Source: Agarophyton chilense (Eukaryota; Rhodophyta; Florideophyceae; Gracilariales; Gracilariaceae). Taken from it: a stretch of DNA of 64,000 bases. The notes beneath the pieces were generated by a model. The model ran no database searches and was not told where the DNA came from. It worked only from the letters and a program-made list of their open reading frames with translations. Each line of letters starts with the position of its first letter. Positions within the stretch are counted from its first letter, which is position 1. The stretch spans positions 992,001 to 1,056,000 of the forward strand of contig JARGXX010000001.1 in the NCBI GenBank assembly GCA_030374765.1, written 5' to 3'. Made by a program: the position numbers and the translations under genes. Shown here piece by piece: positions 11,852 to 24,700 of the stretch.

Positions 11852-12754
11852 TCATATCGGAAACCTGATGTCATGTTTGATTAAAGTCATTCGCATGAAG
11901 GCAGGAATTTCCGGATGGCATATGAATTCCATTGGTGGAAGTTCAGTTCCATCTATTCCAATTGAACAACCTCCGTAGCCAACTTTGGTGCCTATTGAAA
12001 AGTCGGGTGAGTTGAGCCAAGGTGACATAGAATAATTGCATCTATTTAACGATGGAAACACATGTTGGAGATCATGAGGGCAATAAGACAGATCTATCTT
12101 CGTAGAAGCGTGTTGATGCCTTGGTATTCATTGTATTTTCTAAGCCGCTCCTAAGAACATAAGGCGTTCTGAAGGGTTCATAATTTGAATCATTTGTTCA
12201 ATTGGTATGAATTGAAGCCCATCACGCCTAAGTTTCCAGTTCATTTTCATTGACGCAATATGTATGGAGACTGTGAAAAGTTTTTCTGCGAAAGACCAGC
12301 AACCAATAAAAGCCCAGTTTCCGCTCTTGATATAGCCGATTGAAACTTCGTTTCTGAACCGTTGCAAGACACCCTTCTTCCATTCCTAGCGCAGTTCGAA
12401 GTACAGTCCTGTTCCTTTCTTGAATGGCACAATTGTCCAGCTTGGCTCGCCTGCACAGACAAACCCGGCATAGCAAATCATCTTTTCCTCGTTAGCGAAG
12501 TACTTTTCTCTCCGAAGATACACATCAGACATTTGGAACATAATCTTATCATGAACGCGACCAGAGTAGGACACTTCAACTCTACGTATTACAACATAAA
12601 TATCTACATATATGAGTGTAGAATAACAATGAATTTTGTTCTTGCGGAAGTACTGGTCGTTTTGCACATGTTCGTCAATCGACTTACATATGGCTTGTCT
12701 TTTGCCGTCAACGAACAAATCAGTTTGGGAGAAACCTCTTGTTAAGCCCTTCAT
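11852..12754 (-). pseudogene. Unidentified gene with in-frame stops
   Basis: Three open segments (12754-12386, 12367-12140, 12061-11852) lie in the same minus-strand frame and are separated only by stops (TAG at 12388, TAG at 12142, TGA shortly after). This suggests one protein of roughly 300 residues with point mutations, or with short introns around the stops. The composition is protein-like: many aromatic residues, GYIKSGNWAFIGCW in the middle, and Gly/Pro-rich GTKVGYGGCSIGIDGTELPP near the end. No family comes to mind. The first ATG is at 12754. Confidence 0.35.
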
Positions 12755-12759
12755 CACTG

Positions 12760-15060
12760 CTCTTTCTTTATCTCCAGGCTATTCAATTGGCTCGAGCAAT
12801 GACAAAGACCGGAAACATACCCAGCCCGGGTGATATACGTAACTCCATACTGTCTCATTACATACCCTATACCTTCTGCTTAAGTTTACAATAGAATCTG
12901 CTGCTGATGACTCACCACTCAAAACCTGCAAGTAAAGAAATAGCAGCTCCTTCAAAGTTAGTTCTTCCTTTCACATCTTGTCAAAGACTTTTCTGTCTGT
13001 TACAACATGTCCTAGTGGTCCAGAAAACTCTCTATCTCATCAGCAACCAACCTGTGCAACGCATCAAAGTCCGACTCACTCATATGGACGACTGACATGA
13101 ACCATGTATTATCGAATTGTAGTAATTGTTATCTACTTGTCAGGCGATAAGTTCGATAAGTTCGCTTACAACTTGCAATGTTCACTCCATATCCAAGAAG
13201 AGCTGTCTCCCTGTAACCATTAAGGAAGCGCGAAAGACTTCAATGGGTTTGTCGTAGTTTGCTGCGAAGTTGGGTGTCTACTCGATATTGACGACGATTT
13301 GTTTCAATACATACCATTATGGAGACGAGGACAGTCGTTGAGAACATCTGCAACGATGAAAAGGTGTAGGAAAGTGAATTGAAGTAACTGTTGCAACGGC
13401 ATAAGTAGTTGGGCGTGACATAGAAACATGTAAAACATTCGAAGTTCTTCAATATGACGTAAAATTTTCAAAAATGACGTGTTTCATTGGAGTCAGTCAG
13501 AAACGACACAGCTCCATGCTCTTTTATTCATTTCCCAGATTTCTTCCAGAAAAGATCTGAGAGAAAACAAATATTGAAGGACTTAAGTCGTCGTGAATAG
13601 TGATTGTGAATTTTTGTCAACGAAAAGTGTGTACAAAGAATACTGCTTTCAGTGCCGTGAATATTACATTGAAAAGGACCTGCTCCGGTAAGAATGAGTG
13701 CCATTGTTCCAAGCAAGGAGTTTTCCGTGCGCGAAAAACGTTTCTTCGTGCGTTATCAGACCAATTACTCTCGGTTTTGGGGTTGGGTGTCTGTGGAGAA
13801 AAAGAAAGCGTAAGTCGGTTTCAGCTATCTTTCGAACCCTACCGTTTCACCATGGCGAACAAAGCTGCCCAAAGCCTACCGGAGCTCGTCAAGATAAGCG
13901 CCCGTGCGCCTGCCATAAGTACAGTGGATTTCTTCTTTGTCTTAACTCATTCGGAAACAGAGAGAGTCTCATGCACTTAAGGTAAAGATGTAGAAAGGCT
14001 GATGTAGTGCGTATGATGAACGCTGTTGTCTGGCCTTCTTTTCAGCTGCCAACAAATAAGTGTGGTTACAGGGTTGAACATATATTGATCATTTGTGTAG
14101 CACTACGCAGAATTGCACGATCAGTCCGGTGGTATGACTAAGAAAGTTTATTGGAAAAGAGGTGCTACGCGCTCTCAGAAATCTTTTGGTAAGCTTTGAA
14201 GCAGATGATGCAAACTAATGGCACGAGCCTTCTCACCGAAGATAAAAAGTCTCCTTAAAATAGTAAGCCTTCTTTATACGCGGAGATAACAGCAGAGAAT
14301 TGTAAGGCGCTGCCGAACTGTATTGGCTTCACTGAAAGAACTGTTCTTAAGATCGTATGGCCAAAGTGTTATAAGAAACAGAAGGTATGTTTCAATGGGC
14401 ATAAGCGCTCTGATGCGTTCAAACTCCAAGCGGTGACTGGTGTTCGTGGGCTTTTCCAACACGATTCCGGGCCTTTCAGAGGACAACGCGACGACTGCAC
14501 CCTTTCTATTCGCCGTCGTCTTGGCGACTCACTTCCTGTCGTCATGCTGACTAATAACGTATGCTACTGCGTGAACGGCGATTCCTGTTCCAATAATCGC
14601 TAGAACTTGGAGTTTCGGTGTCAAGATTCTACCTTTCATTATATCTAGACAGCGTAGAAATGGGCAATGGATTGAGGGTGGGTTACCGTGAAGTGGATGT
14701 TGAAGGAATTGAAACAGGGGTTTATATGCGAAGACACTACGAACAAAATGAAGCTACTAGGGGCACTTATCGGGTTGTCTCATATCTCCCGCATGTTTTT
14801 ATCCAACTGCAAAAGATGTACCTACTCCGAGCAGACGGCCTTATATTTTATTTATACGGGCCCAACGAAAGATAAATATCTAGATTCAAGCACGCCGAGC
14901 GGAAACCCCGAGAAGCGAAGAAAAAGCTCTAATCTAGAGCGCTCTGTTGCGCAAAGCGAGTGGAGATTTTCCGGAACTCCACTGGAAGTCTTCGGCGCGG
15001 AGCTCTCCGAGATTTTCGACCTCTTTGATTAATTTTTTATTAGTCTCCGTTTGCTTTGAA
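12760..15060. other. No recognised gene
   Basis: Only short frames without known motifs. One + strand frame around 13698-13985 contains a run of Lys/Arg, and another lies at 14618-14875; neither has support beyond being open. I see no repeats or transposon ends here. Confidence 0.3.
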
Positions 15061-15095
15061 CGCCCATTCAAGCTTTTATAGTCGTCAATGCGCGA

Positions 15096-15822
15096 CTATT
15101 TTATGATCTTCATCAATTTTTCATGAATCAACAGCACTACCTGTTGTTGTGTTTTGCGCCATTTCTTAAGCATCTTGATCTTCTCCCTAAGCCCTTCGGG
15201 GCTTTTCCTGTGCTCTTTCGCGCCATTCTGCACGCGAGAACAGTGACGCTTCCGCTCCAAGGCTATCTTTTCTCGATCAACCTCCAGTCTTCTGAGATTA
15301 TCAGACTTGAAACACTCAACGAGGTATGAAAACTCTTCTGTTATTTTTTCAGTGCTTCTGACATGACACTTCTTCTGACGGGCTGAACTTGCTGCTTCCG
15401 TTGTTATTCTATTCAACTCACTGCCACGGTTGTATTTAGGTTGGAATTTGTGTTTCCCACTAATTGGAGCAGTAACGAGATGGCTCTATATCCTCTCGTT
15501 CTCGTTTTCGTTTTTCTTTGCAGCTGTCTGTACAGTTTCTGTTTTGTCTGAGCATGTCTTTTCACGTCTTCTCTGTGTCAGAGAGTACGTCGGTTATCTC
15601 ACCATGCTCACTTCCGCCAAGTCCAGTAAGCGGTACATTAATATTTTCGTCCTTGTCGAAGCACTTCTGGACCCTTTTGTATCTGTCTTGAACAATGTTC
15701 CAATGAACAGTGTATGGCGCAGTGGGGTGAGCTATTCGGTGTTTTGCTATCTCTTCGAACTTGGCTCGCATGTTACACAGCGATTTCCGCTTTGCAAGCA
15801 ACGACCTCGTGGATGAATACAA
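15096..15822 (-). pseudogene. Myb/SANT-like (trihelix-type) DNA-binding protein remnant
   Basis: The upstream part (15822-15562) has the layout of a Myb/SANT-like module: KFEEIAKHRIAHP, then DRYKRVQKCFDKDENIN and a Gly-rich segment TGLGGSEHGEI, before a TGA. The downstream part (15416-15096) is in another frame. It is a charged helical tail (RRLEVDREKIALERKRH .. KIKMLKKWRKTQQQ), typical of the coiled-coil C-terminus of such proteins. A CCACAG just upstream of 15830 could be a splice acceptor. Proteins of this kind are often encoded by or derived from PIF/Harbinger transposons. Identification is by pattern only, and a stop plus a frame change argue for a pseudogene. Confidence 0.4.
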
Positions 15823-15829
15823 GATCTTC

Positions 15830-18800
15830 TGTGGATTAAAAACTTTGACTGTCCTCGGCTCAGTTTGCTCGAGTATATAGTTATATCAAGACATTGGAAG
15901 AATAAAGGTAGCGATAGAAATGGAACGGGGTCGAGATTCTGTGTCGGTTGTTTTCATTTCGCAGCTGCTGCTTTCCCGAACTGCAACTTCGGGGAAGCTG
16001 GTGGTTTAAAATATGAAATGTGATTTGTGATTTGGACATCCGCAGAAAATGACTGACAGGTGTCGTAAATTCTTGTTGCACACAGATTGTGACGAACTGC
16101 TCACTTTTCTACTAATTTCTTCGCAACTGCATTTCAGAATTCTGCGCAACAGTGAATAATGTCAAACTTTTAATAAGTCCTGCTCACGAGTAAAAAACGC
16201 TCTCTTACGCTCTGTAATGGTGAAACAGATTAAAATTTCCGCTTATTTGGCGAGTTCAATAGTATTCTGAACTGCTAAAGTTCACACTCACCCGGGTTCA
16301 ATTTGGCAGAAATTCAACGACTCCAAAAGTGGTCCCTACGAACACAGAACTCGCGATAGTACTATCGTTTTTTTAATTTTCGTAGCTCATTACTTTGGGC
16401 CTCTATTTGGTGAACATCCAAAATAATTATCATAGACGTCTTAGCGGCTACCTTGTAGACGCTGACTGTTGTGAGAGGGCTTCACGCCACCTTTCGCATT
16501 TCTTTCCATCAAGCGATTGAAACGTCATTTAAATCGTTGGAATCATCTGTATGCTTCAACGCATTTGGTCTTCCGACGAATGCGAAATGGACTAATTTAT
16601 GTGCCAATCAGTGAGAAGGAATGTGTTTATGCTCTCTTTCCCCAGCAACACTTTCACTGCTACCAGATCCAACTTTTCTTTTTTTAATAATTCAAATTTC
16701 TCGTGTAAATCCGGGATTTTCTTTCAAGGTTTCCTTTCCTGGAATAGATACAGGATGGATCTGTCAAATGACCGAACTGGCGGTCGGATTTCGGTTTAGG
16801 ACATTTCCAATTTGTCTTAGGCACAATGATAAATGAAAACCTTAATCAGCTATCTTCCGGACCTCACAACATTTTCTGTTATCGGAGACGCTAATGCTGA
16901 TACCGAGATGAAATTGAAGAACGCTACCACCTTCTTAAGACCTTGAGTGGTCGGTTGATAAATTCTTTTTTTTCTCAATTTCCACGGGCAATAGACCGCA
17001 GTTTAAGAAGCTCTGTACTGCATTCGTGGACTTCAAGGTCGGTAATGCACTCGCTGCTGGCTTAAGTTTGTGGGTAATATTGGCGTTAATGTATGCGTCG
17101 CTATATAAGAATACATCTACCGTAGTGAAGACGGTCTCTTTTGAGTTTTAGTTGATTCTATTGGCAAAAGGCGGCAGTATATACAAGGTATTTATTGGGT
17201 GTTCGATCACTTCAATGTTGAAGGTTTATGCAATTTCTATCCATACCGTGTCGTTGCGAGAACTTTGACCGTCGATAAATAGAAAAATAGTTGGGCCTTA
17301 GGACATATTTTATGTGCGAAGCATTTGAAGTGATCTAAAACAAGAGCCATTACATCAGATGTCGTTGAATCTCTTGGCCTATTCTGATGTTTTGTATATC
17401 TAAGAATACAATCCAGATGCTCGAGTCAATGATATTCTGTTGGCCGTGTCTCTGTCACAAACTTATATGTCGGAATGAACCCCATCTTGAATTGCTTTAG
17501 TCTGTGGCTTTGGCTGTTAAGAAAATTGGAGGAATGGGTTTAGCACGGCATGATGTGAGTACAGCAGTCCCATTCTTTCCTGTATCTTTAAAATTCAATC
17601 GCATTTCTTTGTTTATACGAGTTTTTTGGCAGTTCTCATTGTATCTGCGACCAAAAGTGGGTGCAGATTGCCGTTCCGTCCAGATATAATATCTTCTTAG
17701 AGTTTCAAAGTACGTGGGGAGTCGTATGGTTAAGCTTTTCAAGAATATTATCTAGCGTCGTTTAGTGCTTTTTGTTCCAAGCAGCGAGTGATTTTGTGAT
17801 GATATTTTCTGCTTTTCAACAGGTTATATCAGTGTTAGGAGCTCTGAACGAACGCAGCGCAAATCCTGAAGGGATGCGTTTTTTGTATGTTGGGCCTCCA
17901 TCATTGGCCACTTGTGTCAGCAGAGCTTAAATCTCATGATGAACAAGAGAGAGCCCAAGCTATACAGCAAATATTGCGCATTCAAAAACAAATATATCAT
18001 CTATCGCCCTGGGAAGAGGCTTTTGATTGTGGTGGTTCTCGGTATGGTTAAAAAGTTTATGTAGGGTCGCAGATTGTTTGTCTTTAATGGCTTTTTGAAA
18101 GAAAAAGATTGTGCGTTCGCATATATCGGATGTTGCGGCAAAATTTACAAAAATTTGTTGATGTTGGATAATATCTGCAGCGCAATTGCGCTTTTTCAAC
18201 ATCCGCTCTTTCGATAGGTATGGCTTTTATGTAGGCCTCTCGCATACTAATGGATTAATGCAGTGTAGGCATTGCTATTTTCGTTATTTGTTGAAGTCTC
18301 AAGTTCTATCGTGGTCATCAAACCATAGCGTGCGGACGCTCAGGTTGGTAGTTTGACCTACCGTTTTTGTGAGCTGGAACGGAAATTTAGCTTCACCATA
18401 TCTGAACGATCGCAAACCTTATTCTGGGATGAAGGCTAGTAATCCCAACGGTCTAATTTGTTACACACTTCTTACTTGAGAAATATAGAACGAAGCGATC
18501 AAAAACAACGATTTTCTCACTTGCAAACACCTCAAATGATAAAAGTTGTATTACTTTGAACTCCGCTGCCAGACGTCTGAATCCCACTCTACTGCATCTA
18601 CAGTCTAATATTCAAGCGCAACGGGGCTTCAGCTCCGCAGTTTGCGGTTTCCCGGCTTAGCGCCACTTTTGCATTAGCCAGTGTTCTTCAACGGCGTCGT
18701 AACTGCTCTGCGAGTGCTACTGAATTATCAATATGATTTCATATACTTCCACGAACGCTTTTTTGTGCGCTCGGAGGGCTCCGAGGTCTACTGAAGCCAC

Positions 18801-19270
18801 TTCCGAACCATTTGAAGCAACGATATTTCTTTGCAAAAACAAATATTTTCCTTTTTTTCCAATGTCTTCAAAGGGCCATTACATTGCTTTAGATCTATGA
18901 GCCACAGTAAGCGCATGCCACGAATTCGACCGGTATTCCTTTACAGAATGTTTGCTGGGAATTTACGGGCGTAATAGAGAACAAAGTTCACTATCAAGTA
19001 GAATTTAGTGGGTTGGCTTTACGGGTCCATTGGTATAATTCTGTCCCCGTTAGAGACCCGTAGCACGCCCTCGTTTGACCCAAATTTGAACACTTCTAAC
19101 GAATCCCTTTTCCATGGTTTTAAACCCTTAAACAATTTCTGTTTAAATGATCCACATTGACGTTATGTCCCGTATCTTCCTCCCTGTTTCACTGGTGTAC
19201 ATCAACCATAACACCCGTATGTTTCATTGTACTCTTGTCTCAACGATCCCTTTTTTATCCCCTTCTGACC
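15830..19270. other. No recognised gene
   Basis: About 3.4 kb, AT-rich in places, with only short frames (none above about 80 codons) and no motif I recognise on either strand. No transposon termini or tandem arrays were noticed. Confidence 0.3.
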
Positions 19271-19272
19271 GT

Positions 19273-19895
19273 TTAAGATGGTTCTGCTGACCGCTCAGAG
19301 TCCGACTTGACCGCCGTAGCATCAGTCTTCATGCATCCTTCCTCCTTGCGACTGCGATTTCTATTCAGCACAGCCCTTTTTATAGCTCTCCTCTTCCCAG
19401 TGGCCTCCTTTAGCCGCACCGGGAGTTCTTTTGAGGCTTTGCACTCACGGTGGGCTTGGGCGGCACCCAACGTACTTCAGTGTCCTCGTCCTTTCCCGTG
19501 CATAATGATGGCGATGGCGCGACAAAGTCGCAACGTTTTCTACGTTGGTGACCGAGGCGCACTTCCTGTGAGACATTTTCAGAACCTTGAGGGTTATGGG
19601 GGTGAGAGGCTCGAAGAAATGTTCGTGCTTGGCCACATGATGCTTCTCGTAAAGGTGCGCAGTTGGTAGAGGCAGAGCACTTATGTGCGACGATCGGCAC
19701 GGCAGTGCGCAATCAGAATCTTCAGACACTGGCGATGGGTCGTCGGCTGGCGGCGACGCCGTACTAAGGGCCGATGAGTACATGTCCAGCTCGGAGATGA
19801 TGTTGGGGAATGGCATCCATGACAATTGGGCGTCTCAGACGGAACTGTTGATGTCGGAGCCAAATTTGAGTTGCTGAACAGAACAGTCCATGGTG
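19273..19895. other. Uncertain coding sequence next to copia A
   Basis: Two overlapping frames on opposite strands are open here. The + strand frame (19307-19669, 120 codons) has a hydrophobic N-terminal stretch (LFSTALFIALLFPVASFS) like a signal peptide. The - strand frame (19825-19445, 126 codons) has an acidic, Ser/Pro-rich start. Neither matches a family I know. At most one is real, and copia A begins directly to the right. Confidence 0.2.
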
Positions 19896-20582
19896 TGTTG
19901 GTGCAAGTGCCTATGCTGTCACTGAGAACCAAAAGTGCAGGAGTGCATGGGCTGTTTTGGAGGGTGCCTCTGGAAAAGCGCATATGCATATCAGCCGGAC
20001 CTCAATGTGAATTCGTGCTGTGATTGGCTACTGCAAATATGCACCTGCAATGTGTTGTGTACAAGTGGTATGGCACTACTGGGTTTTTCTGGTGTCCACG
20101 TGTGTACGTTGTCTCTTTGTACTATTGTGCACGCTGTTCAGGATGTCCACCTGGTGTACTATGTACACGTCTCACAAGGTGTAACGAATGTACTTGGAGA
20201 AGTGCGTGTCATGTGTATTACAGAAGACTTGGTGTACTGTGCTGGAAGGTGAACGTGTATGGAGGCGGATTGCAAGAAGCGTGTGCTGGCATATTGAATT
20301 TGTGCACACGTCAGTATAATTATGTGCTGTGAAATGTTGTATTGCCTTGTTGTGCGCTGCAATGAACATTGACTAGGGTTAATGTCATGCTTGAATATGA
20401 TTGGTAGTATTGAGTGTCCCTGCTTTGTAGTCTAGGGTTTACTTTGGGTTGGAGTCTAGACAGCTGACGTTTTGAAGTAGTATATAAGTGAAAGTTTGAG
20501 CGCCTCCAAGTAAATCCAAGCCAGAGCTGGCGAACTTTCCATTCATCCCTCAACCTTTCCTTCAGCATTTCCCTTTCCATCA
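19896..20582 (+). repeat. 5' LTR of copia A
   Basis: 687 bp, TGTTGG..CCATCA. A TATA box (GTATATAAG, about 20480-20488) lies some 100 bp before the end. The last 240 bp are identical to the copia B LTRs, while the first 25 bp and much of the upstream half differ. Confidence 0.85.
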
Positions 20583-20596
20583 GGTTATGGGCCCAG
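20583..20596 (+). other. Primer-binding site (initiator tRNA-Met anticodon arm)
   Basis: GGTTATGGGCCCAG directly after the LTR is the exact complement of the conserved anticodon stem-loop of eukaryotic initiator tRNA-Met. Drosophila copia primes from this half-tRNA, so the same mechanism is inferred. Confidence 0.8.
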
Positions 20597-21785
20597 GCCC
20601 GCTGACCTCTGCCGTCTAGTTCGTCTCTCGCCGCTCTCCCGCACCACCGTTCACCCGTTTCGCTGTTCTATTCTCTTCGTTTCCGCCGTAGTAGCCGTTT
20701 CGTCGGGTGTGTGACCGTATCGTGGGTTGGTGTTGGTATTTTCTTTCGGTCTTGCGTTCCTCCCTGAGGGCGTTGTGGTGGTAGTGGTTGGACGTTATTA
20801 TCGTGATTGTGTTTGGGTGCTCGTTGTTGCCCGTGTTTGTCGATCACTATCCGTTTCGTTTGGTCTCCCTCTCTTTCGTTGTTTTGTGGATCCCTGCGTC
20901 GTGTTTGCGGGTTCTGATCTGAGAGGTTGAGGACCGTGTTTGTTGAAGTCTGGGCCTGGAGTTCTTGGCTCAGCGTTCGTGTGTGTTTGTGTGTTTGGTC
21001 TGCATCTTTGCCTGTGCGACGAGCGGTTGATCCGAGGGACTTTGGGTGATTCCTTGTACTCGGGGACGTTAGCCTGGCGGCTTGAACCAAAGCAGGTGTA
21101 CTGTCAAGCGGGTTCCCCACTGGTCCTTTTAGGGCGGATAACAGTGACGGTCGAAAGACCTGGTTGAACTTTGCGGGTGCATTTGTGGACGGGGTGCCGT
21201 GGCGCACTGCATTTGGCTGGTTGTTTGACTTTGTGTGTGAGCCCGACCTTTGTGGTTGGGCAATTGGACTGTTGTGAACAGCATCCATAAGGAGCTTTTG
21301 ATCCGCAGTACGCGGGGAGGCGACGTTTCGAAGGCTGACCTCCTTTCCAGGATCAGGCCGCGTGCGATCTTCATTGATTGCTCGTTAGAAGCGTATCTTG
21401 GTGTTGTAGTAGCTTCGGTTTCGAGGTTGTGCTAGTTCTTGAAAGAGGCCAGAGAGGGTCAACTTGGTGAAGGCATATCTTCGGTCATTAACCATCCTCT
21501 GGAAGCCTCGTAAGGAGCAACGCGCCTTCTCCTTTTGACGTGGGAGGAGGTAGACTGCAGAAACCCGTTATCTACCCAGAAGAGCTCTGGGGGCCAGGGG
21601 TCCGACCTTTAGGGACGCGGGTATAGGAAGCCCTGCCAGTGCGCCCGCAGACTATTGTCTGTTCAATCTTGAAGAATTATTTGTTGTTTGTTGTTTTTGC
21701 TTTGTTGTTGTTGTCTGTTGTTGTTGTTCACTTGTCTGTTGCTGTCCAGCGATCTCTCTCGGCCTCTTGTGACACTTTGCACAAC

Positions 21786-24700
21786 ATGGATTCGTTCAGT
21801 GGGGTGAAAATCGAAAAGCTGGTTGAGGATAACTTCCACGTATGGAAGCAGAAGATTGAGCTGCTGCTTGCACTCAAGGACCTCGACGGCCACCTCGACT
21901 CTGTTAGACCCACTGACGAAGATGAGCTGTCGACTTGGAAAAAGAAAGATGCCAAGGCCAGAGCTATTATTGGTCTCACACTCAGTGATGAGCATTTAGA
22001 TCATGTGCGGGACGCCGACAACGCTGCCGATATGTGGAAAGCCATTTGCGATGTGTTCCAACGCAAGACTCTGCTCAACAAAATCAACGCCCGACGGTCC
22101 TTCTACTCTGCCAAGATGCGTGATGATGAGAAAATGCTACAGTTCATCAACCGTGTACGTCATCTGGCATCGGACCTGAAGTGTATGGACGTTGTTGTTG
22201 AGGAGGAGGACATCGCTATGGCCATCCTATGCGGACTTCCGGAAAGATTCGAGCACCTCATCGTGGCGATTGATACCACGATTGGCGATCGTCAACTCAC
22301 TCTAGAGTTTGTGAAGAGTCGTCTGCTGCAAGAAGAGCAGCGAATGAACGATCGTGCCAAGGAGGATCCTGGTGGAAGTGAGGCAGCTTTGGTTGGCAGG
22401 CAGTCGCGATGGAAGAACATCGAGTGTCATTACTGTCATAAGAAGGGTCATATCCAGAGGAACTGTTTCAAGAAGCAACGTGATGGGGCTAACATGAATC
22501 AGGTCGGTGCTGCTCACCCAACTGTCAGGACGGAGCTCAGCGATGAGCGAGGTACGGGTGGCAACGACTCTGACTTTGTATGTCTCATTGCTACTGGCTC
22601 TGATAAAGCCACGAACAGTGACTGGATTGTTGACTCTGGTGCTACTGCCCACATGACTTTTGACGAATCCATGTTCCAAACATATGATAGTAAGGTGTCT
22701 TCTGGCGTTAGCATCGGAAATGATTCCAAACTAGAGTCTGTTGGTCACGGTAGTGTGGAGCTTGATCTGATTGTGGAAGGGTCCAAACGAAAGTGCCAGC
22801 TGAAGCAAGTTGTTCATGTACCGAATTTAAGGTACCATTTGCTTTCTGTATCGGCGATTTGTGATCTGGGGTGCAAAGTAGTGTTTGAAAAAGAGAAGGT
22901 ATGTGTATACAAGGGGTCAAAAGTGGTTGCCTTGGGGCGCCGCGTCAAAGGCCTATACTACCTTTGCACTGCTGCACACCAGTGTACAGATGTAAACAGC
23001 GCACTTGTGTCGGACTTGTCACTATGGCATGCTCGAATGGCTCATGTGAATGTGGATGGTATCAAGCATATGGCTCGAAACAAGGTTGTGTCAGGGCTCA
23101 ATGTAGACGTTGCGCAGGATTCAGATGTGTGTGGCTCATGTGTAGTAGGAAAAGCAACCCGTGCTCCGACTCCCACGCAAGGGGGGGAACGAGCAAAACA
23201 CGTACTGGAACTTGTTCACTCCGATGTGTCAGGTCCAGTAAGTGTGAAATCCTTGGGAGGCTTGCACTACTTCGTCACATTCATCGATGATCACAGTCGT
23301 TTCTGCTTTTTCTACATGCTCAAAACTAAGGATGAGGTGTTCCAGATGTTCCTAAGGCGGCTCAAGTTTGTTCAAAACCAAACTGGCAGACAAGTGAAAA
23401 CCATCACCGCACGTGAGAGTGTGCTCAAAGCATTGCGCACTAACAACGGTGGTGAATATCTGTCACATCGTTTTACCAAAGAACTTGTACGTCACGGTAT
23501 TGAGCATCAGCGAAATGTGCCTTACAATCCTCAGCAGAATGGACTTGCCGAACGGTTCAACCGCACACTCATGGACTTGGTCAGATCGATGCTATGTCAC
23601 AAGAAATTGCCAAAGCACTTTTGGGCTGAGGCACTGAATGTTGCAGTGTATGTGCGCAACCGTGTGACTTGCAAAGGTCTTCCAAGTAGTGTGACACCAT
23701 ATGAACTGTGGCATGGTCAGAAGCCTGATGTGAGCAACCTGCGTGTGTTTGGGAGCCGATGCTGGTACAAGGTTGTGGATCATAAGCTGAAGAAGCTAGA
23801 GGAGCGTGGTGTGGAAGCTATCTTTATTGGGTACACCCCAGGGTCTCACGGATACAAGTTGTGGGACTCTGAAAAGAAAAAGGTGATTGTGTCAAGAGAT
23901 GTACGGTTTGATGAGTTTTCGGGCTCAGACAACCAGTTTAGCTATGAGGAAGAGGACTACGCAGACATTGACTTTAGTAATATGTCTAGTCCACATGATA
24001 CCTCTACATCTGACACATCTAGTGGACCCAATGATGATGACCCTTCTGCGCCTTTGCCTGACTCTGATGATGCTTCTGACAGCTCTGTTGATGATTTCGC
24101 AGCTGATACACTAGTTGAGCCTGTAGTGCATGACACACAACCTGTTCGTAGGTCCACGCGTGAACGTAGGAAGCCGAGCTCATGGTGGCGTGCAACTGCT
24201 CTACTCACTGCCAGTGATGACACCCCGTCGTCATATGATGATGCTGTGTCACGTCCTGATTCCGAAGCATGGAAGAAGGCAATGAAGAGTGAGTACCAGT
24301 CACTAATTGCGCATGACACATGGGACTTAGTGCCAAGGCCAGCAGACAGCAACGTGATTTCGTCCAAGTGGGTGTATGTGCAGAAGTATGAAGCAGCACC
24401 ATCTGGTGAACCAACTATCAGGTACAAGGCTCGTATGGTTGCTAGAGAATTCCTGCAGATCGAGGGTGTTGACTTTTCTGAAACATATGCACCTGTTGTT
24501 AAGTTTACCTCGATCAGGATGATTCTGTCAGTGACTGCTGTACGAGACTTTCATTTGCACCAGATGGATGTGAAAACAGCTTTTCTGAACGGTGACCTTG
24601 AGGAGACAGTGTACATGGAGCAGCCAACAGGTTTTGTGAAGCAAGGTAACGAGGATCTGGTGTGTCAATTGAAGAAAGCCATCTATGGGCTACGACAGGC

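Noticed and set aside
19307-19669. Possible secreted host protein with signal peptide
   Set aside because: Only the hydrophobic start supports it; an equally long frame overlaps on the other strand and no family is recognised, so it is kept only as an uncertain region.
21639-21785. Hydrophobic 49-codon extension ahead of copia A/B gag that looks like a signal anchor
   Set aside because: It opens with GTG and has no ATG in frame; translation in a eukaryote would start at ATG 21786 (31561 in B). The Leu/Val run comes from a GTT/TTG repeat in the leader.
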